Below the pieces are notes generated by a model. The model had not been told where the DNA came from and ran no database searches. It saw only the letters and a list, made by a program, of their open reading frames with translations. Below are positions 10,863-20,088 of a stretch of 64,000 bases of DNA, one piece after another; position 1 is the stretch's first letter, and the number at the start of each line of letters is the position of its first letter. The stretch spans positions 124,001-188,000 of the forward strand of contig JACJNZ010000092.1 in assembly GCA_014695325.1 (NCBI GenBank), written 5' to 3'. The DNA comes from Cyanobacteria bacterium FACHB-502. Its GTDB lineage: Bacteria; Cyanobacteriota; Cyanobacteriia; Elainellales; Elainellaceae. The translations under genes and the position numbers were made by a program.

Positions 10863-11081
10863 TCCAGGTAGAACGGTTTGAGTTGCCATGATTTGATCGA
10901 TCGCAATCCAGAGATGCTGTGTTTGTGCAAGCGGGGCGATCGGGAGTTCCACCATCGACACTGCCTCAAATTCTGCGTCGGATTCACAGCGTTTTATCGC
11001 GTTAGCTTCGTGCAGCTCACAAATTCCTATCACAAAAAGATCCCGCAAAAGTGAGACGGTTTCCGATCGTCCTTTGCTCAA
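10839..11081 (-). CDS. Doubtful small reading frame between protease and SDR
   Basis: 80 codons from a TTG, overlapping the end of the HEAGH gene by 24 bp on the opposite strand. The middle (CESDAEFEAVSMVELP, then TQHLWIAID) has protein-like composition, so it could be the C-terminal remnant of a larger gene. I recognise no family. It has no start other than TTG and no clear ribosome site. I list it because it would otherwise leave a 260-bp gap unexplained. Confidence 0.22.
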   Translation of the reverse strand: MSKGRSETVSLLRDLFVIGICELHEANAIKRCESDAEFEAVSMVELPIAPLAQTQHLWIAIDQIMATQTVLPGLSPWQLC

Positions 11082-11125
11082 ACTAAAAGATAAAGTTTGT
11101 TGTAGTATTATTCCTCAAGAATTTT

Positions 11126-11953
11126 ATGGCTCCCACCGTTCTCATTACTGGCGGTTCGCAGGGCATTGGCAAAGCGACCGCAAATCTGTTTGCCCAGCAT
11201 GGCTACAATCTTGTTCTCACCGCACGTCGAGCTGAGCTCCTCGAAGAAGTAGCGCAAGGCTTTCGCGCCGCAAATCATCCCGTTTTTGCCATGCCTGCGG
11301 ACACTCGCAACCCCGATCAAGTTAAAGATCTAGTCGAAAAGGCAATTCAGCAGTTTGGCGCGATCGATGTGCTGATTAACAATGCTGGAATCTTTGCGAC
11401 TGGACCGGTTGATCAGTTCTCGCTGGAAGACTGGCATACGATCATCGATATCAACCTCTGGGGCTATATCCACATGATCCATGCGGTTGTGCCTCACATG
11501 ATTGCTCGCGGCAAAGGCATGATTGTGAATCTCAGCTCGATCGCTGGCAAATCTTCCTCGGCGTATCTCGTTCCCTACGTCACCAGCAAGTATGGCGTTA
11601 CAGGACTCACCGAATCCCTCCATGCAGAACTGTCGCCCAAAGGCATTACGGTTTGCGGCATTTACCCCAACATTATCAAGTCTGACTTTATAGGGAAGGC
11701 AGTGATTCGGGGCATTGATGAGCAGGACGAAGCCGATCGCCGCAGACAGCTTGAGCAAGTGCTGCAAGTGCCCGTGGTGGAAAAGCCGGAAGATGTGGCA
11801 AACTCTATCTGGGATGCGGTGAAAAATCAAAAAACAGAAGTGGTCGTCGGTTCAGCAAAGCTATCGCTGGGCGTAAGCAGCATTCTCCCTGGCGTGATGC
11901 AGTGGATCACCCACAAAGCCTTCCAGAACCGCGATAAAAGCAAGTCGGCGTAG
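11126..11953 (+). CDS. Short-chain dehydrogenase/reductase
   Basis: 275 residues of the classical SDR fold. The cofactor loop TGGSQGIG is at about 8-15, NNAG follows near 89, and the catalytic Ser (NLSS) with YVTSK (Tyr and Lys) comes further on. Arg39 after the second strand (TARR) favours NADPH. The C-terminal 40 residues (VVGSAKLSLGVSSILPG) are typical of SDRs that act on lipid-like or membrane-bound substrates. The substrate is not known. It stands alone. Confidence 0.9.
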   Translation: MAPTVLITGGSQGIGKATANLFAQHGYNLVLTARRAELLEEVAQGFRAANHPVFAMPADTRNPDQVKDLVEKAIQQFGAIDVLINNAGIFATGPVDQFSLEDWHTIIDINLWGYIHMIHAVVPHMIARGKGMIVNLSSIAGKSSSAYLVPYVTSKYGVTGLTESLHAELSPKGITVCGIYPNIIKSDFIGKAVIRGIDEQDEADRRRQLEQVLQVPVVEKPEDVANSIWDAVKNQKTEVVVGSAKLSLGVSSILPGVMQWITHKAFQNRDKSKSA

Positions 11954-12101
11954 ACTTTTGGACTGGAACGATTCCTGCGTTCTCATAACCTACTGCGCTC
12001 TGGGGGGTTGGCATCTTGCCTGCCCTGCCTAAACAGGTGAAATGCCTATCCCGCAAGAGCAGTAAGAATGTTCTGGCGTAAGGCGATCGTCTCTATCTGA
12101 A

Positions 12102-12887
12102 CTACGCCCTATTTTGAAACGGCAATTTGAAACAGGCTTCAATCTCTGCAAGCGTCAGGTAATCTCCGGGCTGACTAGCACTGCGATTTTCAATCACTTG
12201 CATTGGTAGAGCCGGATCGCCCAGGCTTGAAACCACCATGATCGCTTCGTGAAAATCTTCCTGCTGCGTATAGCTGCTAGTCGTCACTAGACAGCGAAAT
12301 CCTGCTGCGATCGCTGCCACTAGTCCATTGCGCGAATCCTCAATCACTAGCGTACTTTCAGGCAATAAGTTCAACTGCTCCTTTGCCAATAGGTAAATAT
12401 CAGGGGCAGGTTTTTTGCGCGGCACCATATCCCCGGCATAAACCTTGAAGTGCTTTGCCTGCTCTGTTCCCACCACAAACCCCAGCACCGATCGCACCGA
12501 TTCTTCTGCGGACGTGGAAGCAACAACAAGCGTCCAGCCTGCGTCGATCGCTTCTTCTGTAATTCGCTTAATCCCCGGTCGGGCAGGCAGTTTGCCGCTC
12601 TGCACCATTTCTTTGTAAATGGCAGTTTTGCGCTTGTGCCATTCAGCAAGCAATTGACGCTGTTCTTCTGGGTTTGTGGGCAATCCAGCCTGTGCTACAA
12701 ACTCCGGCGTGAGCAAACGTGCCATACGCTCTTTGCCGCCGCCGATTTTGAGCTTCTCGGTATAGTCGGACTCTGACCACTGCACAGGCAACCCGTACTC
12801 CGCAAACATCTGATTAAATGCAGGCAGATGTCCATCGCGCTCGGTATCAGCTAACACGCCATCACAGTCAAAAACGATCGCGCTCAT
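12102..12887 (-). CDS. HAD-family sugar-phosphate phosphatase, CbbY-like
   Basis: 261 residues. Motif I FDCDGVLADT gives the nucleophile Asp8 and the general acid Asp10. VVASTS is motif II, and KKPAPDIYLLA with VIEDSRNG supply motif III Lys and motif IV Asp. The cap sits between residues 15 and 95. This arrangement matches CbbY/beta-phosphoglucomutase-like HADs. CbbY removes phosphate from xylulose-1,5-bisphosphate, an inhibitor of Rubisco. That is a fitting role here but is inferred. It is transcribed alone. Confidence 0.83.
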   Translation of the reverse strand: MSAIVFDCDGVLADTERDGHLPAFNQMFAEYGLPVQWSESDYTEKLKIGGGKERMARLLTPEFVAQAGLPTNPEEQRQLLAEWHKRKTAIYKEMVQSGKLPARPGIKRITEEAIDAGWTLVVASTSAEESVRSVLGFVVGTEQAKHFKVYAGDMVPRKKPAPDIYLLAKEQLNLLPESTLVIEDSRNGLVAAIAAGFRCLVTTSSYTQQEDFHEAIMVVSSLGDPALPMQVIENRSASQPGDYLTLAEIEACFKLPFQNRA

Positions 12888-13065
12888 ATCTTCTTTCTTG
12901 TTACTGGTTAATTGCTTTAATTGCTGAAATTCGCTACGAATTTAACTACTGAAATAGAGTAAATTCTACAGTATTAAACTCTCCTGTATCAGCTAACAAT
13001 AGGGCAGTGAATCGATTTTAGCTGTAATGGCTCTATGGTGAATGGTACGTCCAGCCAAATCAGAG

Positions 13066-13593
13066 CTATAGCTCAAGTTGCATTATCACGCGATCGGAGA
13101 TTGGTAATCCGGCTTCCCTTTCTTGAAGTCTAATTTGCTGTAAACCAATTGTTAGTTCTGATTCGTCAGAAATGCGAAATCCCAATTTTGAGTAAAAGGG
13201 CGCATTCCAGGGGATGTGCCGAAAAGTCGATAACGCTACCGCCCGATAATCCTGAAGTTTTGCCCAGGAGCAAACCGCATTCACGAGTGCTGATCCGATG
13301 CCTTTTTGTCCATGTTCAGGATTCACATCAATTTCCTGGAGATAGAGGGTGTCATCAACTTCGCGAGTAATGGCAAACCCAACCACAGCATCCTGGTTAT
13401 TGATTGCAACCCATACCTGCCCTGCTTGAAATCTTTCTCGAATCAAATCGAGTGGCAGTGGTTCAGCACTCACCAGGAAAGAATAGGGAGTGTCAAGAAA
13501 TAAGCGATTGGCTAATTGCTCAACCTGAGACAGTAGGGTTAGTTGTTCAGCACAAGCAAAACGAATTGTATAACCTGATTCAAGAATTCTCAT
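13066..13593 (-). CDS. GNAT-family N-acetyltransferase
   Basis: 175 residues. The acetyl-CoA binding core is clear: YLQEIDVNPEHGQKGIGSALV (strand 4 then the Q-x-x-G-x-G/A pyrophosphate loop) and, nearer the end, IPWNAPFYSKLGFRI (helix 4 and strand). The target may be an amino group of a small molecule or a protein; nothing in the sequence settles it. A single gene with AT-rich flanks. Confidence 0.85.
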   Translation of the reverse strand: MRILESGYTIRFACAEQLTLLSQVEQLANRLFLDTPYSFLVSAEPLPLDLIRERFQAGQVWVAINNQDAVVGFAITREVDDTLYLQEIDVNPEHGQKGIGSALVNAVCSWAKLQDYRAVALSTFRHIPWNAPFYSKLGFRISDESELTIGLQQIRLQEREAGLPISDRVIMQLEL

Positions 13594-13834
13594 GGTGTTT
13601 TACACCTCACGGGGCTACGCGATTTATCTACCCGCTTTAGACTAATAAAGATAAGTTCAATACTTAAGTTTAATACTAAAGAAAATTGCCGGAGCAGAAG
13701 ACAAGATACGTCCTCCGTTCCGGCTGATTAGCATTGCGATCGATTCATCCTTGCCCCTAAATTCCATCAGGATTGCATCAGGAGATGAAAGGCTTGATCG
13801 ATCGCTTCATTTGGCGAATGAGCCTGACAAGTTC

Positions 13835-14989
13835 CTACCGCGTAATGCGCTGAGCACTAAACGTATTGCTCATGGCGTTTGCCATCTGGTAGTGATCCTG
13901 AATGTTGGGCAGCAGGGTAGAAGCATAGGCTTTTGCTTCGGGTGCCTGTCCTTGAGCAATTTGAGTTTGGAACAGAGCAACCGTCCGCAGGTGAGCCGTG
14001 GTCTGAGCTTCCATATATGCCCGATCGAACTCTGCACCTGACAGTTGGGACAGACGCTCAGAAATAGCAGCACTCAGAGGGTCAACACCCGTCGGAAGCT
14101 GAACACCATACCGAGCTGCGATCGGCTGAAGTTGCTGGTTAGCAAGGGTGTGCTCATCGATCATGCGCTGGGCGTATTCACGCACTTCCTGGTTGTTCGA
14201 CTTTTGCAAAGCGAGCTGAGAAGTTGCGATTTCTGCGTTGTTGCCCTGCGCTGCCATACGGATGAACTCACGATCGAGGCTGCTTACGGTCATCATGCCG
14301 TTTTGCATCATGCCGCCGGAAGAATTGCGATCGACACCCTGCTGGTTCATCGGCATATTCATCTGCATGCCCCGATTCATCTGCATGCCCTGGTTCATTT
14401 GCATGCCCCGATTCATCTGCATGCCCTGATTCATTTGCATGCCCTGGTTCATTTGCGTGGAGCGGCTGTTATTCTCTTGGGTTTCAGATGCTCCTGAGTC
14501 TGGATTGATGTTTCGCGCTTCAAGCCGTCTTTCTGCTTGCTCAACCCGATCTGCACTGCTTCGATCGAGCGTCCGCGCTGGGTCATCAGAGGAGTTACTG
14601 CCAACGACCGCAGGCGAACCCGAAGGGGTTTCACTCGGTCCCGGAATTGTGCGGAACGGCAGGGAGCGAACCTGATCACCTGACTGGATCGATCGCGATG
14701 AATTTCTCTCTACTCTGTTAGAAGACTCGCGCTCCATTGAGGAACCATTATTCATCCCGTTGCCCATGCCAGGATTCGTCCCATTGCCCATACCGGGGTC
14801 ATCGACCGAGGAAAAACCAGGAACACTGGGGCTGCCCGAGGGAGATTCACTGGGACCAATCGGAGATTGGAACGGCTGCTCGGTACGGCTTTGTGCTAGC
14901 GCAGGCAAGCTTACTGCCGAAGCAAGGGCAGCAGCACTGATAACGCCTGCAAAACGCTTCACAAAAGCAATACGATTAAAGTCTTTCAT
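13835..14989 (-). CDS. Secreted DUF4142 protein with Met/Asn/Gln repeats
   Basis: 384 residues from the ATG at 14989; an upstream start at 15058 would precede the signal peptide and is less likely. Residues 1-33 are a signal peptide (hydrophobic run ending PALAQ). The central part is low-complexity (Ser, Asn, Gly, Pro) with five 6-residue repeats of MQMNQG/MQMNRG. The last 150 residues form a DUF4142 domain (SSLDREFIRMAAQGN, NQEVREYAQRMIDEH), a ferritin-like helical bundle found in periplasmic stress proteins. His residues could bind metal. The function is unknown. Confidence 0.82.
   Translation of the reverse strand: MKDFNRIAFVKRFAGVISAAALASAVSLPALAQSRTEQPFQSPIGPSESPSGSPSVPGFSSVDDPGMGNGTNPGMGNGMNNGSSMERESSNRVERNSSRSIQSGDQVRSLPFRTIPGPSETPSGSPAVVGSNSSDDPARTLDRSSADRVEQAERRLEARNINPDSGASETQENNSRSTQMNQGMQMNQGMQMNRGMQMNQGMQMNRGMQMNMPMNQQGVDRNSSGGMMQNGMMTVSSLDREFIRMAAQGNNAEIATSQLALQKSNNQEVREYAQRMIDEHTLANQQLQPIAARYGVQLPTGVDPLSAAISERLSQLSGAEFDRAYMEAQTTAHLRTVALFQTQIAQGQAPEAKAYASTLLPNIQDHYQMANAMSNTFSAQRITR
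14367..14456 (-). repeat. Five 18-bp tandem repeats inside the DUF4142 gene
   Basis: Five consecutive 18-bp units (14367, 14385, 14403, 14421, 14439) that differ only at a few positions. They encode alternating MQMNQG and MQMNRG. Copy number is likely to vary by slippage. Confidence 0.9.
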
Positions 14990-15448
14990 TGTAATAATAA
15001 GCCTTGATTTCGAGAGTGTAGTTTCAAACGTCGATCGCTCCTGAAGCCGCTTTCTCAACCAAGCTTTCTCAAGCTATAAGAAGGCAAACCAATAAGAAGG
15101 CAAAGGGATCGAACTTTTATCTCTAGGTACATTGGGCAGTGTAAAGAGTTATGCCCGCTACAAACCTCTACCAAGGGAATTGGGAAACCGACCGCCCCGT
15201 CTATCTTCAGGACGAATTCCCCACCCAATGTTCATATTGCCGTTACACCTTGCCCTGGCACGGCTGCCTGCCCCTGCTGCAAATCCCTGCCTTTCTGCGC
15301 CTACCATCCTTTATTTCGAGTGGCAGAATAGGAATAACAGAGAGTCCAACCCACTTTCTGAGAATCCTGATAGGATTGAGTTACATTAATTAATATTAAG
15401 AGGTTAGATTCCCCCCTCGCACGGACATTTTAGGAGGAAGAACCCCCG
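14990..15448. other. Intergenic stretch before ftsH, no convincing gene
   Basis: About 460 bp between the divergent DUF4142 gene and ftsH. An 80-codon frame at 15151-15393 starts NLYQGNWETDRP and holds a CSYC pair, but the second half is not protein-like and I do not call it. The stretch must carry the ftsH promoter; no clear element was seen. Confidence 0.4.
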
Positions 15449-17290
15449 GTGAATAACAAACGGTGGAGAAATGCGGGGCTTTACGCGCTTTTAATTATCG
15501 TTGTTCTGTTTTTGGCAACGACGTTAATCGAGCGGCAGCCCCAGTCAGCAGTAACCTGGAAATATAGCCAGTTTATCGACCGCGTCGAGGCTAGTCAGGT
15601 TGAGAAGGTCATGATCAGTGCCGATCGCACCAAAGCTTTGGCACAAACCAGCGATGGTCAGCGCGTTGCGGTGAATTTGCCCAACGACCCCGGACTGCTC
15701 AATATTTTGCAAGAGAATGGTGTCGATATTGCCGTTTCTCGTCAGGCAGACGACAATATCCTGGCACGAGTCCTCAGCACGCTGCTGATTCCGTTCCTGT
15801 TGCTAGTGGTGCTGTTCTTTGTGCTGCGACGGGCACAGGGCGGTCCTGGCAGTCAGGCAATGAACTTTGGCAAATCAAAAGCTAGAGTCCAGATGGAGCC
15901 GCAAACGCAAGTCACGTTTAACGATGTGGCAGGCATTGAGCAGGCAAAGCTGGAACTAGCAGAAGTTGTAGATTTCCTCAAAAATGCCGATCGCTTTACA
16001 GCTGTAGGCGCAAAGATTCCGAAAGGTGTACTGCTTGTCGGTCCGCCCGGAACGGGTAAAACGCTGCTGGCAAAGGCAGTTGCAGGCGAAGCAGGTGTTC
16101 CTTTCTTCAGCATTTCGGGTTCTGAATTCGTAGAGATGTTCGTTGGGGTGGGCGCATCTCGTGTGCGTGACTTGTTTGAGCAAGCAAAAGCCAACGCTCC
16201 CTGCATTGTGTTTATCGATGAGATCGACGCAGTGGGACGGCAGCGCGGCGCAGGCTTAGGCGGCGGCAACGATGAGCGTGAACAAACTCTGAACCAGTTG
16301 CTCACTGAAATGGATGGCTTTGAGGGCAATACAGGCATCATCATCATCGCGGCAACGAACCGTCCCGATGTGCTGGATGCAGCTCTCCTGCGCCCCGGTC
16401 GCTTTGACCGTCAGGTCGTAGTCGATCGCCCCGACTATGCCGGACGACTGGAAGTGCTCAACGTTCACGCTCGCGGCAAAACCCTGTCGAAGGACGTGGA
16501 TTTAGAGAAAATTGCCCGCCGGACTCCCGGCTTCACGGGTGCGGATCTGGCTAACCTGCTGAACGAAGCCGCAATTCTGGCAGCTCGTCGCAACTTGACC
16601 GAAATTTCAATGGATGAAGTCAACGATGCGATCGATCGCGTCCTGGCAGGTCCAGAGAAGAAAGATCGCGTCATGAGCGAAAAGCGCAAAACCCTCGTTG
16701 CCTATCACGAAGCCGGCCACGCGCTCGTTGGTGCCCTGATGCCGGACTATGACCCGGTACAAAAAATTAGCATCATCCCTCGTGGACGCGCAGGCGGTTT
16801 GACCTGGTTCACTCCCAGTGAAGACCGGATGGACTCTGGCTTATACTCTCGCTCCTACCTGCAAAACCAGATGGCAGTTGCCCTCGGCGGACGCATTGCG
16901 GAAGAGCTGGTATTCGGCGAAGAAGAAGTCACCACCGGCGCCTCGAACGACCTGCAACAGGTGGCACGGGTGGCACGGCAAATGGTGACTCGCTTCGGCA
17001 TGAGCGATCGTCTTGGACCCGTTGCTCTTGGTCGCGCTCAGGGCGGAATGTTCCTCGGACGCGACATTATGGCTGAGCGCGATTTCTCCGAAGAAACGGC
17101 GGCGGCGATCGATGACGAAGTGCGAAACCTGGTAGACCAGGCATACCGTCGAGCAAAGCAAGTACTGCAAGAAAACCACGCGGTGCTAAACATGCTGGCA
17201 GATATGCTGATTGAGCGGGAAACCGTAGACTCGGAAGAACTGCAAGAGCTGTTGGCAACCAGCGATGTGAAAGTGGCAGCGATTCCTTAA
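15449..17290 (+). CDS. ftsH: ATP-dependent zinc metalloprotease FtsH (FtsH1/FtsH3-like)
   Basis: 613 residues from a GTG, with a strong ribosome site (taggaggaag) 9 bases upstream. Two membrane helices (about 10-27 and 106-125) flank a periplasmic loop. The AAA domain has Walker A GPPGTGKT near 196-203, Walker B IVFIDEID and the SRH region RPGRFDRQ. The protease domain has HEAGH near 420. The N-terminus ([14 protein letters not shown]) and the linker match cyanobacterial FtsH1/FtsH3, not FtsH2. FtsH3 pairs with FtsH2 to degrade damaged photosystem II D1, and with FtsH1 in an essential complex (family knowledge). An FtsH2-like partner is encoded at 57132-59018. Confidence 0.95.
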   Translation: MNNKRWRNAGLYALLIIVVLFLATTLIERQPQSAVTWKYSQFIDRVEASQVEKVMISADRTKALAQTSDGQRVAVNLPNDPGLLNILQENGVDIAVSRQADDNILARVLSTLLIPFLLLVVLFFVLRRAQGGPGSQAMNFGKSKARVQMEPQTQVTFNDVAGIEQAKLELAEVVDFLKNADRFTAVGAKIPKGVLLVGPPGTGKTLLAKAVAGEAGVPFFSISGSEFVEMFVGVGASRVRDLFEQAKANAPCIVFIDEIDAVGRQRGAGLGGGNDEREQTLNQLLTEMDGFEGNTGIIIIAATNRPDVLDAALLRPGRFDRQVVVDRPDYAGRLEVLNVHARGKTLSKDVDLEKIARRTPGFTGADLANLLNEAAILAARRNLTEISMDEVNDAIDRVLAGPEKKDRVMSEKRKTLVAYHEAGHALVGALMPDYDPVQKISIIPRGRAGGLTWFTPSEDRMDSGLYSRSYLQNQMAVALGGRIAEELVFGEEEVTTGASNDLQQVARVARQMVTRFGMSDRLGPVALGRAQGGMFLGRDIMAERDFSEETAAAIDDEVRNLVDQAYRRAKQVLQENHAVLNMLADMLIERETVDSEELQELLATSDVKVAAIP

Positions 17291-17329
17291 TGAATCTGAT
17301 ACCACTTCGCTAATTTCATAGATTAAATC

Positions 17330-17359
17330 AGGGGGCGGCTTGACCGTCCTCTTTTTTTT
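17330..17359 (+). terminator. Intrinsic terminator of ftsH
   Basis: GC-rich 8-bp stem (17331-17338 with 17344-17351, two G-T pairs) followed by eight T residues, 40 bp after the ftsH stop. The decayed integrase ends directly beyond it. Confidence 0.75.
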
Positions 17360-17366
17360 AGGGGGA

Positions 17367-17696
17367 TATGGAAGGGTCGCGAGTCAGACCAGTTGCAGGC
17401 AATACAAACTGCCAGATCCATTTGCGATCGGCGTTCGGATATTTATGCTCAAGCACAAACGGCAGATTCACGGCTCCAAACCCTCGGCTCAAGTCCCGCT
17501 GGTGCTGTAGTTAGACACCCACTAGATGATCTCGCAATTCCTCTGCTACGCTCGATAGCGGTATCGTCACACGACTTTTGCTATCTTTGCCGTCCCTGAC
17601 TACAATTTGCTGTTGAGCAAAGGCAACATCCTTGACTCGCAATCGCAAACCTTCAATTAAGCGAAGCCCGCTCCCATACAGTAGCTTCACGACCAG
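17367..17696 (-). pseudogene. intI: Integron integrase (intI) remnant
   Basis: Read on the minus strand from 17696, the frame gives LVVKLLYGSGLRLIEGLRLRV, KDVAFAQQQIVVRDGKDSKSR, an in-frame TAA, then LQHQRDLSRGFG and LEHKYPNADRKWIWQFVLP. LLYGSGLRL carries the first Arg of the tyrosine-recombinase active site. The LEHKYPNA..W.W segment is the extra domain found only in integron integrases, which rules out XerC/D. A second stop lies just before the preserved part, the N-terminal catalytic-independent region is gone, and the frame stops at DPSI before the HxxR and Tyr motifs. The protein cannot be active. Confidence 0.88.
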
Positions 17697-17726
17697 TTAA
17701 TAAATATCGTCACACTGTTGGATCAC

Positions 17727-17762
17727 GGCAGTGCGAAGCAGTTCCCCTGCGGGGTAATCGCC
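17727..17762 (+). repeat. Dispersed repeat 2, copy 1
   Basis: Contains GTGCGAAGCAGTTCCCC followed by an inverted GGGG and TAATCG. The same element occurs at 24551-24585, 49527-49560 and 56027-56058. Here and at 49527 it lies just outside the dyad array of an integron leader. Confidence 0.75.
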
Positions 17763-17782
17763 TCCATGAGGAATCTGAAAAT

Positions 17783-17935
17783 ATGCGGAAAGATTCTGGC
17801 TATTCAGCTTAAGCCGCGTACTATGCGGAAATAATCTGCATAATTAGTAAGTTTGGGATGTTATGCAGAATCATTCTGCCTATCCACCTACTATGGGATT
17901 TTAGGCGGAAATCTTCAGTCTATGAATAGTTCTGC
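17783..17935 (+). promoter_or_regulatory. attI-like leader of array A: four dyads at exact 40-bp spacing plus core site
   Basis: Motif A(T/G)GC(G/A)GAAA/T starts at 17783, 17823, 17863 and 17903, a period of exactly 40 bp. Each is followed within a few bases by its inverse (ATTCTGGCT, ATCTGCAT, ATTCTGCCT, CTTCAGTCT), so each unit is a dyad. The core site GTTCTGC at 17929-17935 follows the last dyad by 7 bp; its TTCTGC is complementary to the R'' box of attC1. I infer this is the attI region, the dyads being integrase or regulator sites. Confidence 0.7.
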
Positions 17936-18057
17936 TGCTTGCGTCCAGTGTTGCCTTTATAGAATTACAGACCCAATGTGACAGCCTAATCTACGCTTTA
18001 CGGTCGCGTTACGGTGTGGTTGCAGGTGTTTCTTGAATTGTTTAGTCTTAAATCGTG

Positions 18058-19074
18058 ATGAAAGCCTGGATTATTGAAGCGCATGGAAATACAGATGGCC
18101 TAGCTCTTGTGGATTGGCCGCAGCCTGAACTCGGTCCCCATGATGTTTTGGTCGCGATGAAAGCGGTCTCGCTCAATTACCGCGATCTCGGCACCCTACG
18201 TAACGCGCGGCCGGGCAATCTGGCACCGCCGCTCATCCCCTGTTCCGATGGAGCGGGTGAGGTGGTCGCAGTCGGCACCCAGGTAACTAGATTCCAGGTA
18301 GGGGACCGAGTCGTCGGAGGCTTTTTTCGCGATTGGATAGAAGGTCGCTTCTCGCTCGACTATCACAAGGCTTCTGGTGGTGGCTCGATTCACGGCGTGC
18401 TGCGCGAAACGATCGCGACCCCGGAATGGGCGCTGGTGCCAGTTCCGGAGACTTTCTCTTATGCCGAGGCTGCCACATGGCCAGTGGCAGGCGTGACCGC
18501 ATGGGCATCACTCTTTACACGCGGTCACTTGCAAGCAGGCGCCACGGTTCTCACATTGGGCACTGGTGGCGTCTCGACTTTCGCGCTGCAATTAGCCTCC
18601 GCTGCCGGAGCCAGGGTTATTACGACCTCAAGCAGCGATGAAAAGTTGGCCAGAGCACGCGAAATGGGGGCCTGGGAGACCGTGAACTATAAGACCACCC
18701 CTGAGTGGGACCAAGAGGTGCTGCGCCACACCCAGAGCCAAGGTGTGGATCATGTGATTGAGGTCGGGGGCTCTGGTACCCTCGAAAAGTCGACGAACTG
18801 TGTCGCAGCAGGAGGCCAAATTGGCCTCATTGGGGTGCTCACCGGATTTGGTCCGCCAAGCGGGAGTTTGTTTCCTCTCATGGTGCGCAATGTCCGCCTT
18901 GATGGCATCTACGCTGGCTCACGCTCTGATTTGGCAGCCCTCATCGCTTTCTCAGAGGCTCATCAGTTGCATCCCGTCATCGACTCGACCTTTGGCTTCG
19001 CTGATTCTAAAGCGGCCTTTGAGTACCTTGCAAGTGGACAGCATTTCGGCAAAGTCGTGATTGACGTCGCGTAG
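18058..19074 (+). CDS. NAD(P)-dependent alcohol dehydrogenase / quinone reductase-like (cassette A1)
   Basis: 338 residues from ATG 18058, which overlaps a GTG at 18055. MDR-superfamily fold: N-terminal GroES-like domain (HDVLVAMKAVSLNYRD, GEVVAVGTQVTRFQVGDRV) and a Rossmann domain (VLTLGTGGVSTFALQLA). Catalytic zinc Cys/His positions of true alcohol dehydrogenases are not kept, so it is nearer the NADPH:quinone oxidoreductase branch. It would reduce quinones, enones or aldehydes. It is the only gene of the first cassette. GC-rich codons with few CGATCG sites set it apart from its flanks. Confidence 0.87.
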   Translation: MKAWIIEAHGNTDGLALVDWPQPELGPHDVLVAMKAVSLNYRDLGTLRNARPGNLAPPLIPCSDGAGEVVAVGTQVTRFQVGDRVVGGFFRDWIEGRFSLDYHKASGGGSIHGVLRETIATPEWALVPVPETFSYAEAATWPVAGVTAWASLFTRGHLQAGATVLTLGTGGVSTFALQLASAAGARVITTSSSDEKLARAREMGAWETVNYKTTPEWDQEVLRHTQSQGVDHVIEVGGSGTLEKSTNCVAAGGQIGLIGVLTGFGPPSGSLFPLMVRNVRLDGIYAGSRSDLAALIAFSEAHQLHPVIDSTFGFADSKAAFEYLASGQHFGKVVIDVA

Positions 19075-19124
19075 GACGTACATCCGACACAGAATTGAGG
19101 ATTCGCAAGAGTCACTATCAAGCA

Positions 19125-19210
19125 GCAGAACCAGGCGCTGCAACCGACCGCTTACAGCTTCGTTTGTTCCTCACTACGCTTCTAGCGGCGGCTGAGCTGT
19201 ATCGTTATGC
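19125..19210 (+). other. attC site of cassette A1
   Basis: R'' GCAGAAC (19125) and core GTTATGC (19204) bound an imperfect palindrome of 86 bp. The arms pair as CTGCAACCGACCGC against GCGGCGGCTGAG with extrahelical bases, as attC folding requires. R'' is the exact complement of the cassette's own start GTTCTGC at 17929. Confidence 0.88.
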
Positions 19211-19271
19211 CGCCTTTAGTTATTAGTAAGGTAGTGTTCTGAAAAGTGTCTGTCAGTGCTTCAGGTTTGTT

Positions 19272-20057
19272 ATGAAATTGCCAATATTCCAAGTTGATGC
19301 TTTCACAGACAAAGTGTTTGGTGGCAATCCTGCTGCTGTTTGCCCTCTTGAACAGTGGCTACCTGATGATGTTATGCAGCGAATAGCAATGGAGAATTTT
19401 GTTGCTGAGACAGCATTCTTCATTCAGTTAGATAAGGGCTTTGAGATACGTTGGTTTACACCAGAAATTGAAATGGATTGGTGCGGACATGCAACATTGG
19501 CAACAGCACACGTCATAGCAAGGCATCTCAATTTCTCACGACCTTTCATCCAGTTTCGATCGAAAAGTGGAGAGCTTACAGTGGCAGTTGAGGAGAAGTT
19601 ACTAACCTTAAATTTTCCTTCTCGTAAACCTGAACCGAGGGAAGCTCCACAAGTAATTTTGGATGCGCTTCAGCATAAGCCTGTAGAGATTTTGAAGTCT
19701 AGAGACTATATGCTTGTGTTTGAAGATGAAGAAGTGATTCGACATCTAGAACCCGATCAAAGCCTTCTTAACCAAATCAATCTTGACCCCGGTGGTGTCA
19801 TTGTGACAGCCAAAGGAGAAGGGGTAGATTTTGTATCACGTTTTTTCACACCGCAGGCGAGTATTTTTGAAGATCCCGTAACAGGGTCTGCTCATTGCTC
19901 GTTGATTCCCTATTGGAGTGAGAAACTTGGTAAGGATTCTATGGTTGCCTTGCAATTATCATCGAGAGTTGGAAAACTGTTTTGCAAAGATGTAGGTGAA
20001 AGAGTTTTAATCTCAGGAGAAGCAATAACGTATCTGGAAGGGCATATTATAATCTGA
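19272..20057 (+). CDS. PhzF-family isomerase (cassette A2)
   Basis: 261 residues. N-terminal FQVDAFTDKVFGGNPAAVCPL and the DPVTGSAHCSLIPYW segment near residue 200 are hallmarks of the PhzF fold, a two-domain diaminopimelate-epimerase-like barrel. The catalytic Glu in VAETAFF is kept. In phenazine makers PhzF isomerises dihydro-hydroxyanthranilate; most family members, as here, sit outside such clusters and have unknown substrates. No phenazine genes are near. It is the single gene of its cassette, 68 bp from the cassette start. Confidence 0.9.
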   Translation: MKLPIFQVDAFTDKVFGGNPAAVCPLEQWLPDDVMQRIAMENFVAETAFFIQLDKGFEIRWFTPEIEMDWCGHATLATAHVIARHLNFSRPFIQFRSKSGELTVAVEEKLLTLNFPSRKPEPREAPQVILDALQHKPVEILKSRDYMLVFEDEEVIRHLEPDQSLLNQINLDPGGVIVTAKGEGVDFVSRFFTPQASIFEDPVTGSAHCSLIPYWSEKLGKDSMVALQLSSRVGKLFCKDVGERVLISGEAITYLEGHIII

Positions 20058-20088
20058 CTATCTTGGAAAATACTCTTAGCAACGGACA

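Noticed and set aside
14367-14456. Regular short repeats as a CRISPR array
   Set aside because: Units abut with no spacers, are in coding frame and encode a Met/Asn/Gln repeat.
15151-15393. 80-codon frame before ftsH with a CSYC pair
   Set aside because: Second half has no protein-like pattern, no ribosome site, no family.
15853-16347. 164-codon minus-strand frame opposite ftsH
   Set aside because: Shadow of the FtsH AAA domain; the same frame appears opposite the second ftsH.
17783-17921. 40-bp period at 17.8 kb as a CRISPR array
   Set aside because: The conserved part is a loose dyad of about 19 bp, the repeats are too diverged, and no cas genes are near.
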